Assembly (NCBI GenBank): GCA_016181405.1 | Contig: JACOZJ010000003.1 | Location: 1-42,748, forward strand | Source of the DNA: Candidatus Wildermuthbacteria bacterium | GTDB lineage: Bacteria > Patescibacteriota > Minisyncoccia > Minisyncoccales > UBA10102 | DNA length: 42,748 nucleotides | Reading direction: 5' to 3' | Shown: positions 15,563 through 23,463 of the stretch, one piece after another | How positions within the stretch are numbered: position 1 is the first letter of the stretch | How the letters are laid out: every line of letters starts with the position of its first letter | Made by a program: the position numbers and the translations under genes | Notes under the pieces: model-generated | Seen by the model: the letters and a program-made list of their open reading frames with translations, nothing else | The model's database searches: none | What the model was told of the DNA's origin: nothing

Positions 15563-16709
15563 TTTTGAACAATTTATTCGCAAGGCACGGCAAGTTCGAT
15601 TTTCTCAAGAAGACAAAGCTCGCACTCATGAGCTACTTTCGCGTTATATGCGTATGAATCCCGCAAGATTTCGTGCGGAGGGTCGTCATCAAGTGCAAAG
15701 GTCGCCTTTTTTTCAAGAATTCATTAAAAACTGTAAGTTTCTTTATAAACCTATGATGGCATTAGCCGTATTAGTCGTAACAGTTATGGCCGGAGGGGGT
15801 GTTTCTCTGGCCGCGGAAAACGCCTTACCCGGAGACGTGCTGTATCCGGTAAAAGTGGAAGTAAACGAGGAATTCCGGGCAATGCTCGCTTTCTCTCAAG
15901 AGGCAAAGGCAGAGTGGAAAGTGCAGCAAACAGGGCGGAGGCTTCAGGAGGCGGAGAAACTTGCCGCAAAAGGAGAATTCGGGAGTGAAACCGCCGCGAA
16001 GGTGGACGCAAAATTCGAACAGCATACCCAAAAGCTTTCTGAAATAGCCTCAAAGCTTGAGGCAAAGGGAAACGTAGAGGCTGCCGCGGCAATTCATTCC
16101 AGTTTGGAAGCCACGCTCGAGGCCCATGAAAGGATTTTGGGCGCTTTAAGGGGCGAAGCCGACGGAAGGGTGGAAGAAATCCTTGTAAAAGTGAAAGTTA
16201 AAACAAGAGAAGCAAGAGAGGCGAGAGATCGGGCTGAAGCTGAAGTTTCCGCAAAGGCGCATACGGAAGTAAAGGAGGCGGCAGAAGGGAAGTTGGGAGC
16301 CGCGCAAAACAAAATCGCGGAAGTAAAAAGCTTCATCGCGAAAATGGAAGCTCGGGCAGGGGCAGCAGCTACAGCCGATGCAAAAGCAAGGCTTGAGGCA
16401 GCCGATAACACTCTTGCGCAAGGGAAAACTCGGCTTGAAGCAGACGCATGCGGCGAAGCATTCGTACTGTTCCAACAGGCAATGCGAACCGCGCAAGAGG
16501 CAAAATCACTTGTGCAAGGCAGTATTGATATAGAGCTGGATTTGGATGACGAGGACGAAGAAAACGAGCAAGAATTAGAAGAAGAACATCCGCCAGCTGA
16601 CGGAGAGATAGAAGTGGAAACAGAAATAGAAACAGAAGTTGAGCTAGAAACCGATAACGAAAGGGAGGAGAGGGGGAGAAGTGGAACGCAAATAGAAGTT
16701 GAGCTATAA
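15552..16709 (+). CDS. DUF5667-type membrane protein, probable anti-sigma partner
   Basis: The protein has 385 residues and overlaps the sigma gene. The cytoplasmic N-terminus (about 1-60) is basic. A transmembrane helix (about 61-80) is followed by ENALPGDVLYPVKVEVNEEFRAMLAFSQEAKAEW, the signature of DUF5667 proteins. A long Ala/Glu/Lys-rich helical region (about 115-320) probably forms coiled coils outside the membrane. The C-terminal 60 residues are extremely acidic, almost all Glu, Asp, Val and Ile. In CPR and actinobacterial genomes DUF5667 genes often sit next to ECF sigma genes, as here, which supports an anti-sigma or signal-sensing role. The N-terminal part lacks an obvious zinc-binding HxxxCxxC anti-sigma motif. 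Confidence 0.65.
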   Translation: MKDNFEQFIRKARQVRFSQEDKARTHELLSRYMRMNPARFRAEGRHQVQRSPFFQEFIKNCKFLYKPMMALAVLVVTVMAGGGVSLAAENALPGDVLYPVKVEVNEEFRAMLAFSQEAKAEWKVQQTGRRLQEAEKLAAKGEFGSETAAKVDAKFEQHTQKLSEIASKLEAKGNVEAAAAIHSSLEATLEAHERILGALRGEADGRVEEILVKVKVKTREAREARDRAEAEVSAKAHTEVKEAAEGKLGAAQNKIAEVKSFIAKMEARAGAAATADAKARLEAADNTLAQGKTRLEADACGEAFVLFQQAMRTAQEAKSLVQGSIDIELDLDDEDEENEQELEEEHPPADGEIEVETEIETEVELETDNEREERGRSGTQIEVEL

Positions 16710-16740
16710 CAGAAAACCCCCTCGCGGGGGTTTTCTGTTA
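16707..16740. terminator. Bidirectional terminator shared by the DUF5667 gene and corA
   Basis: TAACAGAAAACCCCC and GGGGGTTTTCTGTTA form a perfect 15-bp stem with a TCGC loop. The stop codons of the two convergent genes are the outer bases of the two arms (TAA at 16707-16709 and, on the minus strand, at 16740-16738). One hairpin therefore ends both genes. Confidence 0.92.
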
Positions 16741-17658
16741 TAGCCAGCGTTTCTTGAAAAATACCACCAACAGCGTGAGGGCAATGAACAGCACCGCAGA
16801 TACAATGATATAGAACGCGACGGGTGACTCGCCAAACGGAAGGCGCACATTCATGCTGTAGAAAGCGGTAATAGTGATCGGAATGGTTAAGATAACAGTT
16901 AGAGAGGTGAGAAATTTAATAACCCTGCTTAGTTCGTTGGTTAAAATGGCCGAGTACCCCTCCCGTATGTTTCCAATACTTTTCATATTGGATTGGCAGA
17001 GTTCCACCAACTGATGATTGGAAAGTACAAGATCTTGCACCAGTTCATGATCTTGCTCATAGAGCTGAAGAAATTTTCCGGACAAAAGATTGCTCAAAGA
17101 GGTGTTCATAGGAATTAAGGCGGCAAGAAAGTCGTTCAGAGAGCTTTCAAACACGACAAATTGTTTTACCTCTTTGTTGCCGATGCTTTCCAAGCGCACC
17201 GTAATGCTGCGGACTTTTCTGGCAATGTCGTTGACGAAGAAAGCGTAAAGATTGTTTATTTCAGAAAACAGCTGCAGGAAAAACTTGGTTTTTTGCGTAG
17301 TGTAGAATTCTATTTTTTCCTCTTGGAATTTTGCAAGAAATGGCAAGGGGGATCGGGAAACGGTTAAAACAAAGTCTCCCCCTATAGCAATCAACAAAGG
17401 AGTGGTGGTTGTTTGCAGGGTTTCTGCATGAGGGACTCGGGTGAAAACGTATGTTACTTCCTTGTCGCGTTCTACGCGGGGGACTTCATAGGGATCTATG
17501 GAGTCTCCCAGTAAATCTCGACTCAAAGATAAGTTGCGCGCCAAAGAATCCAGTTCGTCTTGAGTAGGATTCTCCGCATAAATCCAAGAGCCAACTTTAA
17601 AATCGGCAAGCTCAACAAGGCGATGTTCCCGCACTGCCTTATAGTAGATTTTGATCAT
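16738..17658 (-). CDS. corA: CorA-family divalent cation transporter with an SMN variant motif
   Basis: The 306-residue protein has the CorA layout: a soluble N-terminal funnel domain, a long helix (about 120-245) and two C-terminal transmembrane helices (about 246-265 and 280-301) ending in basic KKRWL. CorA pentamers carry Mg2+ or Co2+ inward. The loop between the helices reads YSMNV, so the first residue of the usual GMN selectivity motif is Ser instead of Gly. GMN variants occur in CorA relatives with other functions, including ZntB-like ones. The gene starts 11 nt after the 3' end of tRNA-Pro on the same strand, so it is probably expressed from the tRNA transcript. Confidence 0.85.
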   Translation of the reverse strand: MIKIYYKAVREHRLVELADFKVGSWIYAENPTQDELDSLARNLSLSRDLLGDSIDPYEVPRVERDKEVTYVFTRVPHAETLQTTTTPLLIAIGGDFVLTVSRSPLPFLAKFQEEKIEFYTTQKTKFFLQLFSEINNLYAFFVNDIARKVRSITVRLESIGNKEVKQFVVFESSLNDFLAALIPMNTSLSNLLSGKFLQLYEQDHELVQDLVLSNHQLVELCQSNMKSIGNIREGYSAILTNELSRVIKFLTSLTVILTIPITITAFYSMNVRLPFGESPVAFYIIVSAVLFIALTLLVVFFKKRWL

Positions 17659-17669
17659 AATTTCAGCTG

Positions 17670-17740
17670 TCGGGCCAGGCGGAATCGGACCGCCGTCATA
17701 CCCACCCCAAGGGTACGTACTACCATTATACTATGGCCCG
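17670..17740 (-). tRNA. tRNA-Pro (anticodon GGG)
   Basis: Read on the minus strand, all arms close. The acceptor is CGGGCCA with TGGCCCG, then discriminator A. The D arm is GTAT/GTAC around AATGG-type G18-G19, with T8 and A14 in place. The anticodon stem is TACCC/GGGTA with loop TTGGGGT (U33, anticodon GGG, G37). The variable loop has 4 nt, and the T arm is GGCGG/CCGCC with loop TCCGATT. C1-G72 and G37 fit tRNA-Pro. Position 55 is C instead of the nearly universal T, which is unusual. CCA is not encoded. corA follows 11 nt downstream. Confidence 0.88.
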
Positions 17741-17758
17741 ATGTTTAAATTGCAATGA
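17711..17758 (-). repeat. Direct repeat copy A: tRNA-Pro 5' half plus upstream flank
   Basis: 48 nt covering the first 30 nt of tRNA-Pro and 18 nt of its upstream sequence (plus-strand reading from GGGTACGTACTACC to TTGCAATGA). It recurs at 17856-17899 with a GGCC deletion and one substitution. Confidence 0.85.
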
Positions 17759-17855
17759 AGCGTGTATGGATTTTAGCCCTGGGCGATTTTTTACGGCTTC
17801 GCAGAGCTTCGCCTAAATCGCCCGCGAAACTCAAGCAGTTGAGTTTCGCCCCCTC
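17759..17855. repeat. Two strong hairpins between the tRNA repeats
   Basis: GGGCGATTT (17781-17789) pairs with AAATCGCCC (17815-17823), and GCGAAACTCAA (17824-17834) pairs perfectly with TTGAGTTTCGC (17839-17849). The two hairpins are adjacent and fill most of the space between the repeats. No gene is supported here. Confidence 0.7.
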
Positions 17856-17899
17856 GGGTACGTACTACCATTATACTATCGATGTTTAGATTGCAATGA
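17856..17899 (-). pseudogene. Partial tRNA-Pro copy (5' part only)
   Basis: 44 nt matching copy A, with GGCC of the acceptor 5' strand deleted and one A/G change. After the anticodon stem 5' strand (TACCC) the sequence diverges, so there is no anticodon loop, T arm or acceptor 3' strand. It cannot form a tRNA and is best read as a remnant of a partial duplication. Confidence 0.7.
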
Positions 17900-17966
17900 C
17901 TGGAAGTATTACCCATTGTAGGAAAAAATTCTTTGTTCTGCAACCTCACATTTGTTTGAGGAAACT

Positions 17967-17991
17967 AAAAATTCCCCCTGTGGGAAATTTT
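17967..17991 (-). terminator. Probable terminator of rpmB
   Basis: On the minus strand AAAATTTCCC pairs with GGGAATTTT (one bulge) around a short ACAG-type loop and runs into ATTTTTAG. It lies 35-60 nt after the rpmB stop. Confidence 0.55.
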
Positions 17992-18025
17992 CGTGCTTGC
18001 GCCCCAGTTTAGATTAAGCCAAAAC

Positions 18026-18214
18026 CTATGCTGCTTTTGCGGCGGCCTTCATGCATTTGGTGCAGGCTTTAATGCGCCCGCCGCCGGGCAGAGCCATCCA
18101 TTGTAGATTTGGTTTCTGTGCGTGTTTAATAGTAGGGTTGTATTTTCCTCGGAGTTTTACTAAGCGCCACGCCATATTTTTTGTTTTTCCGCAAATCGCG
18201 CATGCTTGTGCCAT
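18026..18214 (-). CDS. rpmB: Ribosomal protein bL28
   Basis: This 62-residue protein begins MAQACAICGKTKNMAWRLVKLRGKYNPTIKHAQKPNLQ and ends with RIKACTKCMKAAAK. The paired CxxC motifs (CAIC, CTKC) indicate the zinc-binding form of bL28, a structural protein of the large subunit. It stands alone on the minus strand with its own promoter, away from its frequent partner rpmG, and next to tRNA-Pro. Confidence 0.92.
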   Translation of the reverse strand: MAQACAICGKTKNMAWRLVKLRGKYNPTIKHAQKPNLQWMALPGGGRIKACTKCMKAAAKAA

Positions 18215-18222
18215 ATACGCGC

Positions 18223-18251
18223 ACTATAGCAGAAAGCGACGTTTTCCGCAA
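18223..18251 (-). promoter_or_regulatory. rpmB promoter with extended -10, leaderless geometry
   Basis: On the minus strand: TTGCGG (18251-18246), a 17-bp spacer and TGC-TATAGT (-10 at 18228-18223). The expected start is about 18216, two bases before the ATG at 18214. Confidence 0.65.
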
Positions 18252-18295
18252 GTGCACAAGGTTTATAGTTTGGCATTTGTAATTTGAAATTTTCG

Positions 18296-18304
18296 TGCTA
18301 TGCT
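18296..18304 (+). promoter_or_regulatory. Extended -10 of the M50 protease gene
   Basis: TGC-TATGCT ends seven bases before the ATG at 18312, predicting a start at about 18311. The -35 region is weak (TTTGTA). The ATG at 18300 used by the ORF track lies inside this box. Confidence 0.4.
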
Positions 18305-18311
18305 TGAATTT

Positions 18312-18932
18312 ATGGAACCTGTTTCGGTTTTGTTTTACTTCGTAATCCTTTTAATGTCTGTGATCCTCCACGAAGTAGCGCACGGGTATATGGCTTTGTC
18401 TTTGGGAGATTCCACGGCAAAACAGGCGGGCCGTCTTACTATCAATCCTATCCCTCATATCGATCCCATCGGATCTGTGGCCGTTCCTCTTCTTTTAGTT
18501 CTTTTTTCAAGCCCTTTTTTGTTTGGCTGGGCAAAGCCGGTGCCGGTGAATCCGTATAACTTTCGCGATAAGAAATATGGGTCTGCCAAGGTGAGCTTTG
18601 CGGGGCCTGCGGCAAATCTGGCAATCGCCCTCGCTTTCGGGTTTTTACTGCGTTTCTTGGGTACGCCCATAGCGGAAGTCTTGCCTGGAATAATCCCTTT
18701 GCTGGTGGGGATTATATATCTCAATATTGTCCTCGCGATTTTCAATCTGTTGCCAATCCCGCCGCTCGACGGCTCGCACATTTTGTTTGATTTTCTGCCG
18801 CGCTCTCTGGATGTCGTGCGGCGATTCCTTATACAGTACGGCCTTTTTATCCTCCTTTTTTTCATATTTTTCCTCTTCCGATTTCTTACTATTCCCATCG
18901 AATGGTTATTCCGCCTCATTGTAGGCTTTTAA
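18312..18932 (+). CDS. Site-2-type membrane metalloprotease (M50 family)
   Basis: The product is about 206 residues with several hydrophobic helices. The zinc-binding HEVAHG (HExxH) lies in the first helix, and NLLPIPPLDGSHILF in a later helix supplies the third ligand Asp in the (N/P)PxxDG-type motif. There is no PDZ domain, so this is the compact form common in small genomes. S2P proteases cleave membrane proteins within the bilayer, for example anti-sigma factors, so the nearby DUF5667/sigma pair is a conceivable client; that is inference. The start at 18312 is preferred because 18300 falls in the -10 box, but either Met gives the same core. Confidence 0.85.
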   Translation: MEPVSVLFYFVILLMSVILHEVAHGYMALSLGDSTAKQAGRLTINPIPHIDPIGSVAVPLLLVLFSSPFLFGWAKPVPVNPYNFRDKKYGSAKVSFAGPAANLAIALAFGFLLRFLGTPIAEVLPGIIPLLVGIIYLNIVLAIFNLLPIPPLDGSHILFDFLPRSLDVVRRFLIQYGLFILLFFIFFLFRFLTIPIEWLFRLIVGF

Positions 18933-18937
18933 CTTTA

Positions 18938-18966
18938 TTGACACGGACTCCATAAATTGATACATT
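18938..18966 (+). promoter_or_regulatory. Promoter of the rpsL (str) operon
   Basis: Consensus TTGACA (18938-18943), a 17-bp spacer and TACATT (18961-18966). The predicted start near 18973 leaves about three bases before the rpsL ATG at 18976. Confidence 0.6.
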
Positions 18967-18975
18967 AATCGCGAT

Positions 18976-19392
18976 ATGCCAACAATTCGGCAGTTAATAA
19001 AAAATCCGAGAAAGAAAGCAGTAAAAAAAGACAGAACGCCTGCCTTGACGTTTGGTTTTCGTCCCCAAAGAAACCGCGCGGTGTACTATCCTTCTCCATT
19101 CAAGCGAGGGGTATGTTTGCGCGTATTCACCGTAACTCCCAAAAAGCCAAACTCTGCGCTCCGAAAGGTAGCGAGGGTGCGTTTGTCCAATGGTATGGAG
19201 GTGACCGCGTATATTCCCGGGATAGGACATAAGCTTCAGGAGCACTCAATTGTTCTTATTCGGGGCGGACGTGTAAAGGATTTGCCCGGAGTTCGGTATC
19301 ACATTGTCCGGGGGGTACTGGATGCGGGAGGAGTCGAAAAACGCAAACAGGAACGATCCAAGTACGGAGCAAAACGCGAGAAAAAGGGCTAA
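18976..19392 (+). CDS. rpsL: Ribosomal protein uS12
   Basis: The 138-residue protein carries the diagnostic [20 protein letters not shown] and [17 protein letters not shown] blocks of the decoding-centre protein S12. The lysines linked to streptomycin resistance (in KKPNS and RVKDLPG) are unchanged. Between the N-terminal helix and the GVCLRV strand there are about 15 extra residues (around [17 protein letters not shown]) compared with typical bacterial S12. First gene of the rpsL-rpsG-fusA unit. Confidence 0.97.
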   Translation: MPTIRQLIKNPRKKAVKKDRTPALTFGFRPQRNRAVYYPSPFKRGVCLRVFTVTPKKPNSALRKVARVRLSNGMEVTAYIPGIGHKLQEHSIVLIRGGRVKDLPGVRYHIVRGVLDAGGVEKRKQERSKYGAKREKKG

Positions 19393-19400
19393 CGTAATTT

Positions 19401-19820
19401 ATGGAAGACGCGACAGTTGAAAAATTTATCAACCAGGTGATGGAGCGCGGGAAGAAAACAATAGCGCGGAAAATCGTGTACGGCGCTTTTGATTTGATAA
19501 AAACACAATCAAAAAAAGATCCCGTGGAAGTGTTTCAAAAGGCAATCGGGAACAGCTCGCCTTTGGTGCAGGTGCGTTCGAGGAGAGTAGGGGGAGCTAC
19601 CTATCAGGTGCCTATGGAGGTAAAGCCCGAGAAACAGGTGAGTTTGGCAATGAAGTGGATTTTGGCCGCCGCAAAATCAAAGAAGGGAAAGCCGATGAAA
19701 GTGAAGCTTGCGGACGAATTGCTCGCGGCTTCCAAAAACGAAGGATCCGCGGTGAAAAAGAAAGAAGACATGCACCGTATGGCTGAAGCCAACAGGGCCT
19801 TTGCTCATTTCGCACACTAA
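19401..19820 (+). CDS. rpsG: Ribosomal protein uS7, N-terminally short
   Basis: The 139-residue S7 begins at about residue 20 of typical family members. The usual PRRG...REV.PDP start is absent, and an in-frame TAA at 19395-19397 rules out an upstream start. The rest is standard: [42 protein letters not shown] and a C-terminal [13 protein letters not shown]7 organises the head of the small subunit and contacts E-site tRNA. The N-terminal arm normally contacts 16S rRNA, so its loss may go with altered rRNA. Confidence 0.95.
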   Translation: MEDATVEKFINQVMERGKKTIARKIVYGAFDLIKTQSKKDPVEVFQKAIGNSSPLVQVRSRRVGGATYQVPMEVKPEKQVSLAMKWILAAAKSKKGKPMKVKLADELLAASKNEGSAVKKKEDMHRMAEANRAFAHFAH

Positions 19821-19822
19821 AT

Positions 19823-21898
19823 ATGCCCCGGCAGTATCCAATAGAGAAGTACCGGAATATTGGCATTATCGCGCATATTGATGCCGGAAAGACTACGAGT
19901 ACCGAGCGTGTTTTGTTTTATACAGGAATTTCCCATAAAATAGGCGAGGTGCACGAGGGGACTACCGTTATGGATTGGATGGTTCAAGAGAGAGAGCGGG
20001 GTATTACTATTACTTCTGCTGCTACCACGTGTTTTTGGGGGGACCACCGGATTAACATTATCGACACACCTGGGCACATTGACTTTACGGCAGAGGTACA
20101 GCGTTCTTTGCGAGTGCTCGATGGCGCGGTCGTAATCTTCGACGGCGTAGCCGGCGTGGAGCCCCAGTCTGAAACCGTATGGCGCCAGGCAGATAAATTT
20201 CTCGTACCGCGCATTTGTTTTATTAATAAGATTGACCGGATGGGTGCGTCGTTTGAAAAAAGCTTAGGTTCTATTTGGAAAAAACTTACCAAGGATGCGG
20301 TTGCGCTTCAAATTCCCATTGGCGAGGAGGGTGAACTTAAAGGGGTCATCGACCTGCTGGAGATGAAAGCTGTGTATTTTGATGGTGACTTCGGCCAGAT
20401 TGTCCGAAAAGAAGAAATTCCCGCAGAACTGCAAGAGCGCGCGAAAGAGTGGCGCGACAAGGCGTTGGAAAAAATCGCCGCGGAAGATGAGGCCTTAATG
20501 GAGAAATATGTCGGCGGGGAAGAGCTTGCCGTGGAGGATTTGAAAAAAGTTCTTCGAAAGGCAACGCTTGCCAACAAGTTAGTGCCAGTATTTACCGGTT
20601 CTGCTTTAAAGAATATGGGAGTACAGCCGGTCCTCGACGGAGTAGTTGATTATTTGCCAAGCCCGGCTGACGTTCCGGCTATTGAAGGCACAGATCCAAA
20701 GACCGGAGAGAAGATTTCTAGGAAGCCTTTGGATTCAGAACTGTTTTCTGCGCTTGCGTTTAAGGTGGCGTCCGACCCATATGTGGGTACATTAACGTAT
20801 TTTCGCGTGTATTCGGGCACTTTGAAGAAAGGTTCTTATGTACTCAATACCACGACCGGTGAGAAAGAACGCATCAGCCGGATTTTACGCATGCATGCGG
20901 CCGAACGCGAAGAGGTAGATGAGCTGTATGCGGGAGATATTGCAGCTACGGTGGGGTTGAAGAATACGAGCACGGGGCATACTTTGAGCGCGGAATCCGC
21001 ACCCATTGTGTTGGAAAAGATTTCATTCCCCGAACCCGTAATCTCTATTCGCATCGAACCCAAAACCAAACCCGATCAGGAAAAAATGGGTTTGGCTTTG
21101 CACCGACTGGCAGAAGAAGATCCTACGTTTCGCGTGAACTCGGATTTGGAAACGGGAGAGACTATAATCTCGGGCATGGGAGAATTGCATTTGGAAATTA
21201 TTGTTGACCGCATGAAACGAGAGTTTGGCGTGGGAGCTGCCGTGGGGCGTCCGCAAGTGGCGTATAAGGAAACAATTAGAGCCAAGGCAGAAGCCGAAAC
21301 CAAATATGTGCGCCAATCGGGCGGTCGCGGACAATATGGCCATGTGCTTTTGCGCGTGGAACCCAAGGGAGAGGGAGAGGGTTTTGAGTTCATCGATGCG
21401 ATCAAAGGAGCCGCGATCCCCAGAGAGTACATTCCGGCTGTGCAGAAAGGCGTTCAGGAGGCAATGGATAAAGGTGTTTTGGCCGGCTATCCCGTGGTTG
21501 ATGTCAAAGCTACGCTATACGACGGTTCGTACCACGAGGTGGATTCTTCTGAATTTGCGTTTAAGATTGCTGCCTCTATGGCTTTTCAGGATGCTGCCAA
21601 AAAGGCGAATTTAGTGCTTTTGGAACCTGTGATGCACTTGGAGGTGACTTGCCCCGCTGACTTTCTCGGAGATGTTATCGGCGATCTTTCTTCAAGGCGC
21701 GGGCGTATCGAGGAGACAGAAGACAGAATTGATCTAAAAGTTATTAAAGCGAAAGTTCCTTTGAGTGAAATGTTCGGATATGCAACCAATCTTCGTTCCT
21801 TGACGGAAGGGCGGGGAACCTTTACTATGGAGTTTGAACGATATGAAGAAGTGCCTGCGAATATTACGCAGGAGGTTATTGAGGGTAAGCGAAGATAG
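19823..21898 (+). CDS. fusA: Elongation factor G
   Basis: The full-length 691-residue translocation GTPase starts three bases after the rpsG stop. G1 [10 protein letters not shown]2-G3 around [11 protein letters not shown] and DTPGHIDFT, and G4 NKIDR are intact. The later domains follow the bacterial EF-G order, with domain [14 protein letters not shown] and the C-terminal [15 protein letters not shown]. It catalyses GTP-driven translocation and helps in ribosome recycling. Confidence 0.98.
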   Translation: MPRQYPIEKYRNIGIIAHIDAGKTTSTERVLFYTGISHKIGEVHEGTTVMDWMVQERERGITITSAATTCFWGDHRINIIDTPGHIDFTAEVQRSLRVLDGAVVIFDGVAGVEPQSETVWRQADKFLVPRICFINKIDRMGASFEKSLGSIWKKLTKDAVALQIPIGEEGELKGVIDLLEMKAVYFDGDFGQIVRKEEIPAELQERAKEWRDKALEKIAAEDEALMEKYVGGEELAVEDLKKVLRKATLANKLVPVFTGSALKNMGVQPVLDGVVDYLPSPADVPAIEGTDPKTGEKISRKPLDSELFSALAFKVASDPYVGTLTYFRVYSGTLKKGSYVLNTTTGEKERISRILRMHAAEREEVDELYAGDIAATVGLKNTSTGHTLSAESAPIVLEKISFPEPVISIRIEPKTKPDQEKMGLALHRLAEEDPTFRVNSDLETGETIISGMGELHLEIIVDRMKREFGVGAAVGRPQVAYKETIRAKAEAETKYVRQSGGRGQYGHVLLRVEPKGEGEGFEFIDAIKGAAIPREYIPAVQKGVQEAMDKGVLAGYPVVDVKATLYDGSYHEVDSSEFAFKIAASMAFQDAAKKANLVLLEPVMHLEVTCPADFLGDVIGDLSSRRGRIEETEDRIDLKVIKAKVPLSEMFGYATNLRSLTEGRGTFTMEFERYEEVPANITQEVIEGKRR

Positions 21899-21901
21899 CC
21901 T

Positions 21902-22159
21902 ATGGATTTAAACGAAATCAAGGAGATTATAAAAAGGGAGGGGGGTAAAATAGTCATCGTGGAGAATAACAAACCCCAGATGGTGATTATGTCTTTTGAT
22001 GAATGGCGGCGCGCCCCACGGCCCGAACCGAGTTCAAGCCAGAGCGTGCCACAGGAAGAAAGGGCTCCTTCTGTACAGGCAGGACAAGCTTTGCGCCCGA
22101 CTCCTCCGCGAGTAGAGGAAAAGACAGAAGAGCTTACCATTGACGATTTGCCACTTTGA
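21902..22159 (+). CDS. Small Phd/YefM-like protein between fusA and tuf
   Basis: The 85-residue protein starts three bases after fusA. The N-terminal half, LNEIKEIIKREGGKIVIVENNKPQMVIMSFDEW, resembles the dimerisation fold of Phd/YefM antitoxins (beta strand, then 'kP.aVim...ew'). The second half is Pro/Gln-rich and ends in ELTIDDLPL. There is no adjacent toxin gene, so a classical toxin-antitoxin role is doubtful. Its 3' end contains the tuf promoter. Placement inside the translation operon suggests a small regulatory or adaptor role, but no function can be assigned. Confidence 0.6.
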   Translation: MDLNEIKEIIKREGGKIVIVENNKPQMVIMSFDEWRRAPRPEPSSSQSVPQEERAPSVQAGQALRPTPPRVEEKTEELTIDDLPL

Positions 22160-22168
22160 GCGTATACT
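22140..22168 (+). promoter_or_regulatory. Internal promoter of tuf
   Basis: TTGACG (22140-22145), a 17-bp spacer and TATACT (22163-22168), overlapping the end of the preceding ORF. The predicted start near 22175 gives a leader of about 30 nt without a clear Shine-Dalgarno sequence. Confidence 0.7.
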
Positions 22169-22204
22169 GATTTCAATAACTAAAACTAATTAAAAAACAT
22201 TTCT

Positions 22205-23398
22205 ATGGCCGGGAAATTTGAGCGAACAAAACCCCACGTCAATGTCGGCACCATTGGCCACGTTGATCACGGGAAAACCACGTTGTCTGCGGCAATCCTT
22301 CATGTGCTAAAGCTTAAAGGATTTGCTGCAACCGAAAAGAGCGTAGACCAAATTGATTCTGCGCCCGAAGAGAAGCAGAGGGGTATTACTATTTCGCTTA
22401 CTCATTTGGAGTACGAAACGGAAAAGCGCCACTACGCGCACATTGACGCGCCAGGTCACGCAGACTACATTAAAAATATGATTACGGGAGCCGCTCAAAT
22501 GGACGGGGCGATCTTGGTGGTTTCCGCTCCTGATGGGCCTATGCCCCAAACGAGAGAGCATATTCTGCTTGCTCGTCAGGTTGGCTTGCCTTATGTTGTA
22601 GCATTTTTGAACAAAGTTGATATGGTGGATGATCCGGAAATCATTGATCTTGTGGAATCGGAAATACGGGAGTTGCTGAACAAATACAATTTCCCCGGCG
22701 ATACGGTACCCATTATTCGCGGTTCTGCCTTAAAAGCGTTGGACGCTAAGTCTGCGGACGACGAAGTCGCAAAACCAATTTTGGACTTGATGAAGGCAGT
22801 GGATGAAAATGTTCCAGAGCCGGTGCGCGAAATCGACAAGCCATTCTTAATGGCGGTGGAGGACGTATTCTCCATTGAAGGGCGGGGAACAGTTGCAACA
22901 GGAAGAATTGAAAGAGGAGTCATTCGTCCAAATGACGAGATTGAAATTGTGGGCATTAAGCCTACCGCAAAGACGGTGGCTGTAAGCGCGGAAATGTTCA
23001 ATAAGATGCTGGATGAAGGAAGGGCGGGCGACAATGTGGGGATCTTGCTTCGCGGACTGAAAAAAGAGGACGTTGAGCGTGGACAAGTATTGGCAAAACC
23101 GGGTTCGGTTACGCCCCATACTGAATTTGACGCGGAAGTATATATCTTGACTAAAGAGGAGGGCGGACGGCATACGCCGTTCTTTAAAGGATACAAACCC
23201 CAGTTTTATTTCCGAACGACCGATGTGACAGGAGAGGTTGAATTGCCCGAAGGGACCGAGATGGTAATGCCCGGTGATACCATCACCTTTAAAGTAAAAC
23301 TTTTAGTACCAATTGCGATGGAAGCGCAACAGCGATTCGCAATCCGTGAAGGAGGGAAGACAGTTGGTGCGGGCGTAGTAACGAAGATTATACAGTAG
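22205..23398 (+). CDS. tuf: Elongation factor Tu
   Basis: The 397-residue protein matches bacterial EF-Tu in length. G1 is [11 protein letters not shown]2 includes [14 protein letters not shown]3 DAPGHADY, G4 NKVD and G5 GSALKAL. Domains II and III are complete, ending in [10 protein letters not shown]. It delivers aminoacyl-tRNA to the ribosome as a GTP complex. It has its own promoter and is followed by a strong terminator, so it can be expressed independently of rpsL-fusA and rpsJ. Confidence 0.98.
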   Translation: MAGKFERTKPHVNVGTIGHVDHGKTTLSAAILHVLKLKGFAATEKSVDQIDSAPEEKQRGITISLTHLEYETEKRHYAHIDAPGHADYIKNMITGAAQMDGAILVVSAPDGPMPQTREHILLARQVGLPYVVAFLNKVDMVDDPEIIDLVESEIRELLNKYNFPGDTVPIIRGSALKALDAKSADDEVAKPILDLMKAVDENVPEPVREIDKPFLMAVEDVFSIEGRGTVATGRIERGVIRPNDEIEIVGIKPTAKTVAVSAEMFNKMLDEGRAGDNVGILLRGLKKEDVERGQVLAKPGSVTPHTEFDAEVYILTKEEGGRHTPFFKGYKPQFYFRTTDVTGEVELPEGTEMVMPGDTITFKVKLLVPIAMEAQQRFAIREGGKTVGAGVVTKIIQ

Positions 23399-23406
23399 TG
23401 AATATC

Positions 23407-23436
23407 ACGAAATCCCGTTGATCGGGATTTCGTTTT
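23407..23436 (+). terminator. Rho-independent terminator after tuf
   Basis: ACGAAATCCCG (23407-23417) and CGGGATTTCGT (23423-23433) form a perfect 11-bp stem with a TTGAT loop, followed by TTTG. Confidence 0.85.
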
Positions 23437-23463
23437 GTACCCAAGGGGAACTTCAAAAAGACA

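Noticed and set aside
21902-22159. Toxin-antitoxin pair
   Set aside because: Only the antitoxin-like half is present; no toxin ORF is adjacent and both neighbours are elongation factors.
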